Source of the DNA: JACMNW01 sp043721855
Lineage (GTDB): Bacteria; Pseudomonadota; Alphaproteobacteria; Rhodobacterales; Rhodobacteraceae
Direction of reading: 5' to 3'
Length of the DNA: 64,000 bases
Assembly: GCA_043721855.1 (NCBI GenBank)
Contig: JAYSPY010000010.1
Span: 5,152 to 69,151, forward strand
The notes under the pieces are model-generated. The model was not told where the DNA came from and did no database searches. It saw only the letters and a list, made by a program, of their open reading frames with translations. Position numbers and translations under genes: made by a program. Every line of letters starts with the position of its first letter. Position 1 is the stretch's first letter. This document shows positions 50,661 through 58,835 of this stretch, in pieces.

Positions 50661-52694
50661 ATGTCAACCGATCCGCTTTTGCAGCCTTTTCAGCTAAAAC
50701 ACCTGACGCTGAAAAACCGGATCATGACCACCAGCCATGAACCCGCCTATCCCGAAGATGGCATGCCGAAGGATCGCTACCGGCTTTACCATCTGGAACG
50801 CGCCAAGGCCGGTGTGGCGCTAACGATGACCGCCGGGTCAGCCGCCGTTTCGCGCGATAGTCCGCCCGTGTTCAACAACATTCTCGCCTACAAGGATGAG
50901 GTGGTTGGCTGGATGAAACGCCTTGCCGATGATTGCCACGAACACGGCGCTGCGGTGATGATTCAGCTTACCCATCTTGGCCGTCGCACCCGGTGGGACA
51001 AGGGCGATTGGCTGCCTGTGGTGGCCGCTGGCCCTGCGCGCGAACCGGCCCACCGCGCCTTTCCAAAAGTGATCGAGGATTGGGATATCGCCCGCATCAT
51101 CGAAGATTACGCAGATGCCACCGAGCGGATGCAGGCCGCCGGATTAGATGGCGTTGAATTTGAATGTTATGGCCATTTGATGGATCAGTTCATGTCACCG
51201 CTGACCAATGCGCTTGCAGCCCCCTATGGTGGCAGTTTCGAGAACCGCGCTCGCTTTGCCATGGATGTGCTGGCCGCCTGCCGCAAACGGGTGGGTGAGA
51301 AGTTTTTGCTGGGCGTGCGCTACACCGCTGATGAGGCGGCAAAAGGCGGTATCAGTGTCGATGAAGGGATCGAGATTGGCAAACTGTTCCGCGATTCAGG
51401 TCTTGTCGATTTCCTGAACATCATCAAGGGCCGCATCTTCACAGATCCTGCCATGACGGATGTGATCCCGATCCAAGGCATGAAATCCGCACCGCATCTT
51501 GATTTTGCAAGCCGTATCCGGGCCGAGGTTGGCCTGCCCACCTTTCATGCCGCTAGGATTGCAGACGTTGCAACCGCGCGTCATGCCATCGCCACGGGGC
51601 AGCTGGATATGGTGGGCATGACCCGCGCGCATATGGCGGACCCCCATATTGTCCGCAAAATCATCGAGGGCCGCGAAAAGGATATTCGTCCCTGCGTAGG
51701 GGCCACCTATTGCCTTGATCGCATCTATCAAGGCGGCATGGCCTTGTGCATTCACAACCCGGCGACGGGGCGCGAAGAAACCATGCCACATGACATTTCC
51801 GCTGCTTTAGTGTCTAAAAAAGTGGTCATCATCGGTGCAGGTCCGGCGGGGCTGGAGGCTGCGCGCGTCGCTGCTTTGCGCGGGCATTCGGTTACAGTGT
51901 TAGAGGCTGCCCCAAATCCCGGCGGGCAAATTCGCCTGACCGCGCAAAGTCCGCGCCGCCGCGAGATGATTGGCATTGTTGACTGGCGCATGGCACAATG
52001 TGCAGCGCAAGGGGTGGAGTTTCGTTTCAACACCTATGCAGACGTGGCTGATGTCATCGCGCTTTCCCCGGATGTGGTGATCATTGCCACAGGTGGTATG
52101 CCAGATTCCGCCATGTTAGAGACTGGAAATGATCTTGTTGTCACGGCATGGGACATTCTGTCAGGCGATGTAAAACCCGGATCAAACGTGTTGCTATATG
52201 ATGATGCTGGCGATCACGCGGCCTTACAAGCGGCGCAGCTTTTGGCCGAAGCGGGCGCGCAGGTGGAAATCATGACCCCGGATCGCAGCTTTGCCCCGGA
52301 TGTGATGGCGATGAATCTGGTGCCCTATATGCGCGCCTTGCAGGATAAAAACGTGACCTTCACTGTCACCTACCGCCTGCGCGGCGTTGCGCGTGATGGC
52401 AACCAATTGCGGGCCACGATTGGCAGCGATTATATGGACCTGACAAAGGAGCGGCACTTTGATCAGATCGTCGTCAATCACGGCACTCAGCCGCTGGCGG
52501 GCATCTATTTCGACCTGAAGCCCCTGTCGTCAAACCTTGGTGCGGTGGATTACGAGGCGCTGATTGACGGCCGCCCGCAAACCCTGAATGGCGGGCCGGC
52601 GGGGTTTCAACTGTTCCGCATCGGTGATGCGGTCGAGGCGCGCAATACCCATGCTGCGATTTATGACGCGCTGCGGTTGATGAAGGATATCTGA
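50661..52694 (+). CDS. FMN/FAD/[4Fe-4S] oxidoreductase, DgcA/StcD-like N-demethylase type
   Basis: A 677-residue fusion of an Old Yellow Enzyme TIM barrel (residues 1-370) and an NAD(P)/FAD-binding part (390-677), like trimethylamine dehydrogenase and 2,4-dienoyl-CoA reductase. The barrel has KNRIMTTSHEPAYPEDGMPK, MIQLTHLGRRTRW and DGVEFECYGHLMDQFMSPLT. The iron-sulfur site is CVGATYC followed by CIHNPATGRE. The dinucleotide site is VVIIGAGPAGLEAARVAALR. The GATYCLDRIYQGG and HLGRRTRWDKGDW segments match demethylases of dimethylglycine and proline betaine (DgcA/StcD) rather than dienoyl-CoA reductases, so N-methyl oxidation giving formaldehyde is my best guess. GGGGAAAG precedes the ATG at 50661. 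Confidence 0.85.
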   Translation: MSTDPLLQPFQLKHLTLKNRIMTTSHEPAYPEDGMPKDRYRLYHLERAKAGVALTMTAGSAAVSRDSPPVFNNILAYKDEVVGWMKRLADDCHEHGAAVMIQLTHLGRRTRWDKGDWLPVVAAGPAREPAHRAFPKVIEDWDIARIIEDYADATERMQAAGLDGVEFECYGHLMDQFMSPLTNALAAPYGGSFENRARFAMDVLAACRKRVGEKFLLGVRYTADEAAKGGISVDEGIEIGKLFRDSGLVDFLNIIKGRIFTDPAMTDVIPIQGMKSAPHLDFASRIRAEVGLPTFHAARIADVATARHAIATGQLDMVGMTRAHMADPHIVRKIIEGREKDIRPCVGATYCLDRIYQGGMALCIHNPATGREETMPHDISAALVSKKVVIIGAGPAGLEAARVAALRGHSVTVLEAAPNPGGQIRLTAQSPRRREMIGIVDWRMAQCAAQGVEFRFNTYADVADVIALSPDVVIIATGGMPDSAMLETGNDLVVTAWDILSGDVKPGSNVLLYDDAGDHAALQAAQLLAEAGAQVEIMTPDRSFAPDVMAMNLVPYMRALQDKNVTFTVTYRLRGVARDGNQLRATIGSDYMDLTKERHFDQIVVNHGTQPLAGIYFDLKPLSSNLGAVDYEALIDGRPQTLNGGPAGFQLFRIGDAVEARNTHAAIYDALRLMKDI

Positions 52695-53435
52695 TCAGCG
52701 TTTCACACTTGTGGTCACATAATTGACCGACAAATCGCGCGCAGACAGGCTCCATGACCAAGCAATCGGATTGAACACCATTCCCTTGCGGTCCACAGGG
52801 TCAAGCCCCGCTTTGGTGATAAAATCTGCCAATTCATCCGGCGTAATAAATTTGCGCCAATCATGGGTGCCCTTGGGCAGCCAGCGCATCACCCATTCCG
52901 CGCCGACAATGGCCATGCCAAAGCTTTTGGCATTTCGGTTCAGGGTGGAACAAATCATCAAGCCCCCCGGTTTCAATAACATCTGACAGGCGGTCAGAAA
53001 TGATTGCGGGTCCGGCACGTGTTCGACCACTTCCATATTCAAAACCACATCAAACCGCTCGCCCGCGGCGGCCAGGTCTTCGGCGGTGGTCAGGCGGTAG
53101 TCAATCGTGAGCCCGGATTGTTCGGCATGCAGTTGCGCCACGGGGATGTTGCGCGTGGCCGGATCGGCGCCGACCACGCTGGCCCCTAGCCGCGCCATCG
53201 GTTCGGACAGCAAACCGCCGCCGCAGCCGATATCCAGGATACGCAGGCCCGTGAACGGCAACCTGGCAGATAGATCGCGGTCAAATTCAGACGCAATCTG
53301 CGATGTGATGTAATCCAACCGGCAGGGGTTCAACATGTGCAGCGGCTTGAATTTGCCGTTCGGATCCCACCATTCTGCGGCCATAGCCTCGAACTTGGCA
53401 ACCTCGGCAGGATCGACGGTTGACGCGGCATTCAT
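52695..53435 (-). CDS. ubiG: Bifunctional ubiquinone O-methyltransferase UbiG
   Basis: Performs both O-methylations of ubiquinone synthesis. The 246-residue product starts at the ATG at 53435 with AGAGGA 8 bases upstream. VAKFEAMAAEWWDPNGKFKP then LHMLNPCRLDYI is the UbiG N-terminal signature. The SAM motif is ILDIGCGGGLLSEPMARLGA. NMEVVEHVPDPQSFLTACQM and LNRNAKSFGMAIVGAEWVMR then WLPKGTHDWRKFI complete the family pattern. It ends one base after the oxidoreductase stop on the other strand and is divergent from the proline iminopeptidase gene with 60 bp between starts. Confidence 0.95.
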   Translation of the reverse strand: MNAASTVDPAEVAKFEAMAAEWWDPNGKFKPLHMLNPCRLDYITSQIASEFDRDLSARLPFTGLRILDIGCGGGLLSEPMARLGASVVGADPATRNIPVAQLHAEQSGLTIDYRLTTAEDLAAAGERFDVVLNMEVVEHVPDPQSFLTACQMLLKPGGLMICSTLNRNAKSFGMAIVGAEWVMRWLPKGTHDWRKFITPDELADFITKAGLDPVDRKGMVFNPIAWSWSLSARDLSVNYVTTSVKR

Positions 53436-53495
53436 GGTGGTGTCCTCTCGTTTCGGCCATAGCCGGACGCCCGTTGTAAGTCTATATAGGAAAAT

Positions 53496-54464
53496 ATGGA
53501 TCATAGATCAGGCCAAAAGCGCGCAGTTGAATTTTTGTATCCGCCGATCGAACCGTTCGATCAGCGTGTGATGGAGGTTGGCGGCGGGCACCGGATTTAT
53601 GTCGAACAATGCGGCAATCCGATGGGCATCCCGGTGATCGTGCTGCACGGCGGGCCGGGCGGCGGGTGCAGCCCCGCGATGCGGCGATATTTCGATCCCG
53701 AGGTGTTTAGAATCGTGCTGTTTGATCAGCGCGGTTGCGGGCGGTCGCGACCACATGCCAGCATCGAAGAAAACACGACCTGGCATCTGGTGCAGGATAT
53801 AGAGGCGATCCGGGTGGTGCTGGGCATTGACCGGCTCATCGTTTTTGGGGGCAGCTGGGGGGCGACGCTGGCGTTGGTTTATGCCATTTCGCATCCGTCG
53901 CGCGTGCTGCATCTGGTGTTGCGCGGCGTGTTTTTGATGACAAAAGCGGAACTCGATTGGTTTTATGGCGGCGGGGCGGGGGCGTTCTTTCCGGAATTGT
54001 GGTCGCGGTTTGTGAACCCGATCCCGCAGGCGGAGCGGAGCAATCTGATCGCGGCTTACAATCGGCGGCTGTTTTCCGGCAATCTGATGGAAGAAACCCG
54101 GTTCGGGCGCACTTGGGCAAACTGGGAAAATGCGCTGGCTTCGGTTTCCAATGAGGGGCCGATTGGCGAAAGCCCGGCAGAATATGCGCGGGCGTTTTCG
54201 CGGCTGGAAAACCATTATTTTCAGAACGGCGGATTTCTGCAAACAGATGGTTGGATTTTGCGGGAAAGAAGCCGGATCGAGCATATTCCGGCAGCGATTA
54301 TTCAGGGTAGGTATGATATGATTTGTCCGCCGGTTTCGGCATGGAAATTGGCGGATGGATGGGAAAAATCTGTGCTTCGGATGGTTCCTATGGCGGGACA
54401 TGCTTTGTCTGAGCCGGGGATTTCAGCGGAGCTGGTGCGGGTCATGGATGACTTGCGAGGTTAG
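53496..54464 (+). CDS. pip: Proline iminopeptidase
   Basis: Alpha/beta hydrolase of 322 residues that removes N-terminal proline from peptides (MEROPS S33). The N-terminal YVEQCGNPMGIPVIVLHGGP then GGGCSP is the oxyanion loop of this family. The nucleophile is S120 in VFGGSWGATLALVYA. The acid is the Asp of IIQGRYDMICPP, and the His is in VPMAGHALSEPG. The length is as expected. AGGA lies 4 bases before the ATG at 53496. It is divergent from ubiG. A perfect palindrome begins two bases after its stop. Confidence 0.94.
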   Translation: MDHRSGQKRAVEFLYPPIEPFDQRVMEVGGGHRIYVEQCGNPMGIPVIVLHGGPGGGCSPAMRRYFDPEVFRIVLFDQRGCGRSRPHASIEENTTWHLVQDIEAIRVVLGIDRLIVFGGSWGATLALVYAISHPSRVLHLVLRGVFLMTKAELDWFYGGGAGAFFPELWSRFVNPIPQAERSNLIAAYNRRLFSGNLMEETRFGRTWANWENALASVSNEGPIGESPAEYARAFSRLENHYFQNGGFLQTDGWILRERSRIEHIPAAIIQGRYDMICPPVSAWKLADGWEKSVLRMVPMAGHALSEPGISAELVRVMDDLRG

Positions 54465-54465
54465 C

Positions 54466-54483
54466 TGTAACACCTGTGTTACA
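54466..54483. promoter_or_regulatory. Perfect 18-bp palindrome of the TGT-N12-ACA type
   Basis: Arms TGTAACAC and GTGTTACA flank CT directly after the pip stop. There is no T-run after it. The form TGT-N12-ACA, here TGTAA-N8-TTACA, is the recognition pattern reported for PpsR/CrtJ-type repressors of purple bacteria, but other dimeric regulators could use it. The downstream gene is cytochrome c', 238 bp away. Confidence 0.5.
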
Positions 54484-54615
54484 CTGTTTAAGATATTGAT
54501 TTCTAATTGCTTCATAAGTCTTGTTTACCAGATTTGAACGGATTTTTCAACCTGACACGGCGGCCAATTTTGCGCTGCCGCGCCCTGTATCCCGAAGGCG
54601 TGCAAAGAACACGCG

Positions 54616-54633
54616 AGCGGCGATGACGCCGCT
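54616..54633. repeat. Inverted repeat upstream of the cytochrome c' gene
   Basis: Arms AGCGGCG and CGCCGCT with a 4-base loop lie 88 bases before the cytochrome c' start. It has no T-run. It could be an mRNA stem or a weak stop for pip transcription. Confidence 0.35.
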
Positions 54634-54720
54634 GTGATCATCATGATGTCAGAAAAACCTTTACTTTTGCGACACAATGCCGCGCCTATACTGAATTGAT
54701 TTTACAGCAGGAGAGCCAGC

Positions 54721-55152
54721 ATGAAATTTTTGACCAAAGCCCTTGTCGCCGGATTTGTCTTGAGTGCGGGTGTTGTGTTTGCCGGAAAGTCCACCGACCC
54801 CGATGCCGTAGCACGGCAAACCTTGATGGGGACGAACGGGATGAATATGAAAGTTCTGGGTGACATGGCGGGCGGCAAGACCGCGTTTGACGCTGCAGCA
54901 GCTGAAGCGGCAAAAGCCGCGATTGTTGCCGCGGCGGGCAAGATACCAGCAACCTTTGAGCCGCAGGGCACCGACGCCGAATCAAAGGCAAAGCCGGATA
55001 TCTGGACCAATTGGGACGATTTCCTGACCAAGGCTGATGGCTTGGCCAAGGCTGCCGGGGCGCTGGATGCAACGACACTTGAGGCTTTACAGGCGGGTAT
55101 CGCCGCGGTTGGCGGCGCCTGCAAAGATTGCCATTCGAAGTATCAGCTCTGA
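54721..55152 (+). CDS. Cytochrome c' (class II cytochrome c)
   Basis: A 143-residue periplasmic haem protein: signal MKFLTKALVAGFVLSAGVVF followed by AGK. The haem-binding motif is the C-terminal C134-K-D-C137-H138 (GACKDCHSKYQL), as in four-helix-bundle cytochromes c'. These proteins bind NO and CO at a five-coordinate haem and protect against NO in several species. The helical middle is Ala-rich (FDAAAAEAAKAAIVAAAGKI). AGGAG precedes the ATG at 54721. The transcript ends at the hairpin at 55175-55201. Confidence 0.92.
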   Translation: MKFLTKALVAGFVLSAGVVFAGKSTDPDAVARQTLMGTNGMNMKVLGDMAGGKTAFDAAAAEAAKAAIVAAAGKIPATFEPQGTDAESKAKPDIWTNWDDFLTKADGLAKAAGALDATTLEALQAGIAAVGGACKDCHSKYQL

Positions 55153-55174
55153 AATCAAACGTCGTAAAACCAAT

Positions 55175-55205
55175 GATCAGCCGCAATAAACGCGGCTGAT
55201 CTTTT
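55175..55205 (+). terminator. Terminator of the cytochrome c' gene
   Basis: Perfect 10-bp arms GATCAGCCGC and GCGGCTGATC enclose a 7-base loop and are followed by TTTTCGTTT. It starts 23 bases after the cytochrome c' stop. The stop codon and last codons of the convergent lipoprotein gene (end at 55177) lie within the stem. Confidence 0.85.
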
Positions 55206-55470
55206 CGTTTGCGTCAACCTCGATGTTCAGCCGTTGTTCGCTGTAATCTTCAGTGACCATATCGCCGGGGCGGATGATGCGAACCTGAACCGCGAACGTC
55301 ATAGCGCGCAGAACGGCGGCGTCTTGCCCGACAAGGCCTTGCAGAGCAGGCGCACCGCAGGCGGTTGGCGCGGCGGTCGGCGGAGGCTCGGGGAGCGCGA
55401 GATTACAGGCGGCGAGGCCCAGCAGCAGGGCTGCAGCAGCGTATCGGGGGAGTTGGGCGATTGTGGACAT
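55177..55470 (-). CDS. Lipoprotein with peptidase-inhibitor I78-like domain
   Basis: A 97-residue lipoprotein. MSTIAQLPRYAAAALLLGLA then AC has a lipobox with the lipidated C22. The mature part is a short Pro-rich linker (PEPPPTAAPT) and a domain matching the I78 inhibitor pattern: CGAPALQGLVGQDAAVL, then VRIIRPGDMVTEDYSEQRLN and IEVDANEKISRVYCG, where the two cysteines may pair. Members inhibit subtilisin-like proteases. The start at 55470 is chosen so that the signal begins directly; GGGAA lies upstream. It is convergent with cytochrome c' and divergent from formaldehyde dehydrogenase. Confidence 0.85.
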   Translation of the reverse strand: MSTIAQLPRYAAAALLLGLAACNLALPEPPPTAAPTACGAPALQGLVGQDAAVLRAMTFAVQVRIIRPGDMVTEDYSEQRLNIEVDANEKISRVYCG

Positions 55471-55547
55471 AATGAATCGTTTCCCGCGTTGCAATTTCCT
55501 TCAGTATCGCACAGTTTTGAGAAAATTCATAGGGGAGGAACCATATC

Positions 55548-56678
55548 ATGCGCACACGCGCCGCCGTTGCCATTGCCGCCGGAAAGCCGCTTGAAATTAT
55601 GGAAGTAAATTTGGCTGACCCAAAGTTTGGGGAGGTTCTGGTAGAAATCAAAGCAACCGGCATTTGTCATACCGATGAATTTACGCTGTCCGGGGCCGAC
55701 CCCGAAGGGCTGTTTCCCGCAATTTTGGGGCATGAAGGTGCGGGTGTGGTGATTGCCTGCGGGCCGGGGGTAACCAGCCTGAAAGTGGGGGATCATGTGA
55801 TCCCGCTTTATACGCCGGAATGCCGGACTTGCCCAAGTTGCCTTAGCCAAAAAACCAACTTGTGCACGGCAATACGCGCGACACAGGGCCAAGGATTGAT
55901 GCCCGACGGCACAAGCCGGTTTTCCATGCTGGATGGCACGCCGATCTATCATTATATGGGCTGCTCGACCTTTGCGAACCACACGGTGGTGCCGGAAATT
56001 GCGCTGGCCAAGGTGCGGACCGACGCGCCATTTGACAAGATCTGCTACATCGGCTGCGGGGTGACCACGGGTATTGGCGCGGTGATCAACACAGCGAAGG
56101 TGGAAATTGGTGCCAAGGCGGTGGTGTTTGGTCTTGGCGGCATCGGGTTGAATGTGATCCAGGGCCTGCGGTTGGCAGGGGCCGATATGATCATCGGGGT
56201 TGATCTGAACAACGATAAAAAGGGGTGGGGGACGCGGTTTGGCATGACCCATTTCGTGAACCCGAAGGAAATTTCCGGATCGGTCGTGCAGGCGATTGTG
56301 GATCTGACGAAAACGCCGTTCGACCAGATCGGCGGCGCAGATTATTCGTTTGATTGCACCGGCAATGTGAAGGTGATGCGCGATGCGCTGGAATGTACGC
56401 ACCGGGGGTGGGGGGTGTCTGTGGTGATTGGCGTCGCTCCGGCAGGCGCGGTGATAGAAACCCGACCGTTCCAGTTGGTCACGGGGCGGGTTTGGAAAGG
56501 CACCGCTTTTGGCGGCGCGCGCGGTCGTACCGATGTGCCACGGATTGTGGATTGGTATATGGATGGCAAGATCGAGATTGATCCGATGATCACCCACACC
56601 CTGAAGCTGGAAGACATCAACAAGGGCTTTGATCTGATGCATTCGGGTGAAAGCATCCGGTCGGTGGTGGTGTACTGA
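55548..56678 (+). CDS. S-(hydroxymethyl)glutathione dehydrogenase / class III alcohol dehydrogenase
   Basis: Oxidises S-hydroxymethylglutathione, formed from formaldehyde, to S-formylglutathione with NAD; also acts on S-nitrosoglutathione. The 376-residue zinc enzyme has the catalytic zinc ligands in ATGICHTDEFTLSG and ILGHEGAGVV, the structural zinc Cys cluster PECRTCPSCLSQKTNLC, and the NAD fold VVFGLGGIGLNVIQGLRLAG. CSTFANHTVV and TAFGGARGRTDVP mark class III. GGGGAGGA precedes the ATG at 55548. A terminator follows. The second enzyme of the pathway (S-formylglutathione hydrolase) is not adjacent. Confidence 0.96.
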   Translation: MRTRAAVAIAAGKPLEIMEVNLADPKFGEVLVEIKATGICHTDEFTLSGADPEGLFPAILGHEGAGVVIACGPGVTSLKVGDHVIPLYTPECRTCPSCLSQKTNLCTAIRATQGQGLMPDGTSRFSMLDGTPIYHYMGCSTFANHTVVPEIALAKVRTDAPFDKICYIGCGVTTGIGAVINTAKVEIGAKAVVFGLGGIGLNVIQGLRLAGADMIIGVDLNNDKKGWGTRFGMTHFVNPKEISGSVVQAIVDLTKTPFDQIGGADYSFDCTGNVKVMRDALECTHRGWGVSVVIGVAPAGAVIETRPFQLVTGRVWKGTAFGGARGRTDVPRIVDWYMDGKIEIDPMITHTLKLEDINKGFDLMHSGESIRSVVVY

Positions 56679-56690
56679 CCAACCGGGTGA

Positions 56691-56727
56691 AACCGCCCCG
56701 CATAGTGACGGGGCGGTTTGATATTTT
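56691..56727 (+). terminator. Terminator of the formaldehyde dehydrogenase gene
   Basis: Perfect 10-bp arms AACCGCCCCG / CGGGGCGGTT with an 8-base loop are followed by TGATATTTTG. It starts 13 bases after the stop codon, and no T-run is seen on the other strand, so it serves the + strand gene. Confidence 0.82.
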
Positions 56728-56728
56728 G

Positions 56729-56986
56729 TTAGCAGGAGGCGTAGTATCTGGTGCCATCCGGGCGTTGATACAGGCAGCGACCTTGGGTATCACGGCCACC
56801 GATCAGGGTGCCCGCTGCAAGGCCAGCCAGACCGCCGATGATGACGCCCTTTGCTTTGTCATCCCTGTTGGAGACAGAAGCGCCGATAGCGGCACCGGCC
56901 AAAGTGCCGGTCAGCTGGCGCTGTTCCAGGGTTTCGCAGGCGGCAAGGCTTGCGACCATTGGCAGGATCAAAAGAAATTTATTCAT
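56729..56986 (-). CDS. Small glycine-zipper lipoprotein
   Basis: An 85-residue lipoprotein with lipobox LAAC (C17). The mature part has a glycine-zipper (TLAGAAIGASVSN, then GVIIGGLAGLAAGTLIGG) that would form two tightly packed membrane helices, and a Cys-containing tail (GRCLYQRPDGTRYYASC). Glycine-zipper lipoproteins are common outer-membrane proteins of unclear role. GAGG precedes the ATG at 56986 at good spacing. It is convergent with formaldehyde dehydrogenase. Confidence 0.85.
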   Translation of the reverse strand: MNKFLLILPMVASLAACETLEQRQLTGTLAGAAIGASVSNRDDKAKGVIIGGLAGLAAGTLIGGRDTQGRCLYQRPDGTRYYASC

Positions 56987-57247
56987 GTGTTACCTCGTTC
57001 ATTTCCGGCAAAGTTCTGCCCTCATCGTATTGTTAAACGCAGCAAACAGGATTTGGTTGCATAGGTCCACAGAAACGGCGGGCAACCGCGCATGCGGGCG
57101 GTATTTTCCGCCGGGTGGTTTTGGGAATGCAGGGCGGCAGGCGCTGCGAAAGTGGGGGTGACTGTGTGAAAATGCGCGACTGATGCGGGTTACATCGGTG
57201 CAGGTGCCGCCTATATTCAGCGGTGTAGTTTGGGCAAAAGGTGCATC

Positions 57248-58300
57248 ATGATTTCTGACGTTTCACTTGGAATAGACACGTTTGGCGATGTCACGCTGGG
57301 TGTGGACGGCACACTTCTTGCGCATGATCAGGTGTTGCGCGATGTGGTAGACCAAGGCGTTTTGGCAGATAGTGTGGGCATTGATTTCATTGGCCTGGGT
57401 GAACATCACCGGGTCGATTTCGCGATATCATCGCCAGAGGTGGTGCTGGCGGCGATTGGCGCGCGGACCAGTCGCATCAAGGTAGGGTCGGCAGTGACCG
57501 TTTTAAGCTCGGATGATCCGGTTCGGGTGTTTCAGCGGTTCTCAACGCTGAACGCCATCACCAACGGGCGGGCAGAGGTGGTTCTGGGGCGCGGGTCATT
57601 TACAGAAAGCTTCCCGCTTTTTGGGCAAAAACTGGAAGACTATGATCTGTTGTTTGAAGAAAAGCTGGATCTGTTCGTGCAGCTTTTGCAGAAAGATGAA
57701 ATCACATGGTCGGGTAAGACGCGCGCAGGGCTGACGCGGCAGAAGGTCTATCCGACATTGGGGGTGGGCGGCCTTGAGGCATGGGTTGGTGTTGGCGGCA
57801 GTCCGGAATCGGTTGTGCGCGCCGTGCGGCATGATCTGCCGATGATGTTTGCGATTATTGGTGGCGATCCGGCGCGGTTTAAGCCTTATGTTGATCTTTA
57901 TCACCGGGCGACGGCGCAGATGAGCCGCCCTGTCCGGCCAATCGGCGTGCATTCGCCGGGCCATATTGCGGATACAGATGAAGCGGCGATGGATCAAAAC
58001 TGGCCGCATTACAAAGTGTTACACGATAAAATTGGCGGTGAACGTGGCTGGCCGCCAGTCACGCGGGAGCGCTTTATGAATGAGATTGCGCAGGGATCGC
58101 TTTATGTCGGAGCGCCTGAAACTGTGGCGCGCAAGATTGCGGCGACGGTGCGCACGCTGGGACTTGCCCGGTTTGACATGAAATATTCCAGCGGGCCGAT
58201 GCCGCATGGGGCTATGATGAAAAGCATCCGGCTGTACGGCGAGCGGGTTATTCCGATGGTGCGCGATATGTTGGCGGATGCACAGTTTGCGCGTGCCTGA
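57248..58300 (+). CDS. Luciferase-like (LLM) flavin-dependent monooxygenase
   Basis: A 350-residue bacterial-luciferase-family protein with a TIM barrel using reduced FMN or F420. Family landmarks are VGIDFIGLGEHHRVDFAISS, RIKVGSAVTVLSSDDPVRVF, RAEVVLGRGSFTESFPLFG and GSLYVGAPETVARKIAATVR (phosphate-binding region). The substrate cannot be read. I use the ATG at 57248, which has AAAGG upstream, not the earlier in-frame ATG at 57230. Its stop abuts the convergent rppH stop at 58301. Confidence 0.88.
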   Translation: MISDVSLGIDTFGDVTLGVDGTLLAHDQVLRDVVDQGVLADSVGIDFIGLGEHHRVDFAISSPEVVLAAIGARTSRIKVGSAVTVLSSDDPVRVFQRFSTLNAITNGRAEVVLGRGSFTESFPLFGQKLEDYDLLFEEKLDLFVQLLQKDEITWSGKTRAGLTRQKVYPTLGVGGLEAWVGVGGSPESVVRAVRHDLPMMFAIIGGDPARFKPYVDLYHRATAQMSRPVRPIGVHSPGHIADTDEAAMDQNWPHYKVLHDKIGGERGWPPVTRERFMNEIAQGSLYVGAPETVARKIAATVRTLGLARFDMKYSSGPMPHGAMMKSIRLYGERVIPMVRDMLADAQFARA

Positions 58301-58783
58301 TCAGGCCAGATTGCCGCGAAAAGTGGCAACGACGGTTTCATACACCGCGCGTTTGAAAGGCACGATGCTGGCGATCATGTCAGCCGCGCCGATCCAGCGC
58401 CATGTCGAAAATTCCGGGTGATCGGTGGCGATTTGCACCTGATCATCGCGGCCAAGATAGCGATACAAAAACCACTTTTGCCGTTGCCCGCGGTATTTGC
58501 CGCCCCAGACCTTGCCCAACAAATCTGGCGGCAGGTCATAGGTGACCCAGCCTTCGGTTTTTGCAAGAAAGCTGACCTGGTCTGCGCGGATACCGGTTTC
58601 TTCCCTAAGTTCACGCAGCGCGGCGTCGCGGGGCTTTTCGCCCGCGTCGATGCCACCTTGCGGCATTTGCCAGGCGGGGGATGTGCTGTCGATACGCTGC
58701 GCCGCAAAGATAAGGCCATCGGCGTTGATCAGCATGACACCCACACAAGGCCGGTAGGGCAGGGTTTCAGGATCTGGTGACAT
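58301..58783 (-). CDS. rppH: RNA pyrophosphohydrolase
   Basis: Removes pyrophosphate from the 5' end of triphosphorylated mRNA and so starts RNase E-dependent decay. The 160-residue NUDIX protein has the box QMPQGGIDAGEKPRDAALRE then LREETGI. YRPCVGVMLINADGLIFAAQ is the usual RppH N-terminus, and KWFLYRYLGRDDQ and TWRWIGAADMIASIVPFKRA are conserved in the family. It is the most downstream gene of the minus-strand block that begins with rsfS. Confidence 0.94.
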   Translation of the reverse strand: MSPDPETLPYRPCVGVMLINADGLIFAAQRIDSTSPAWQMPQGGIDAGEKPRDAALRELREETGIRADQVSFLAKTEGWVTYDLPPDLLGKVWGGKYRGQRQKWFLYRYLGRDDQVQIATDHPEFSTWRWIGAADMIASIVPFKRAVYETVVATFRGNLA

Positions 58784-58835
58784 CGCGGTTTCCAGTTGGC
58801 GGGACTACACTATTGGCGTAGCCCCCACCTGTTGA

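Noticed and set aside
53508..54401. Minus-strand frame of 297 codons inside proline iminopeptidase
   Set aside because: Antisense to an intact Ser-Asp-His hydrolase with all family motifs.
54667..54692. Sigma-70-like promoter for cytochrome c' (TTGCGA and TATACT)
   Set aside because: The spacing is only 14 bases, too short for a standard promoter; a better -35 could not be fixed.
54693..54707. FNR-type half site TTGAT before cytochrome c'
   Set aside because: The partner half ATCAA is missing at the right distance, so it is not counted as a site.
55527..56642. Minus-strand frame of 371 codons inside formaldehyde dehydrogenase
   Set aside because: Complete class III dehydrogenase motifs lie on the other strand; the antisense translation is His/Arg-rich without a family.
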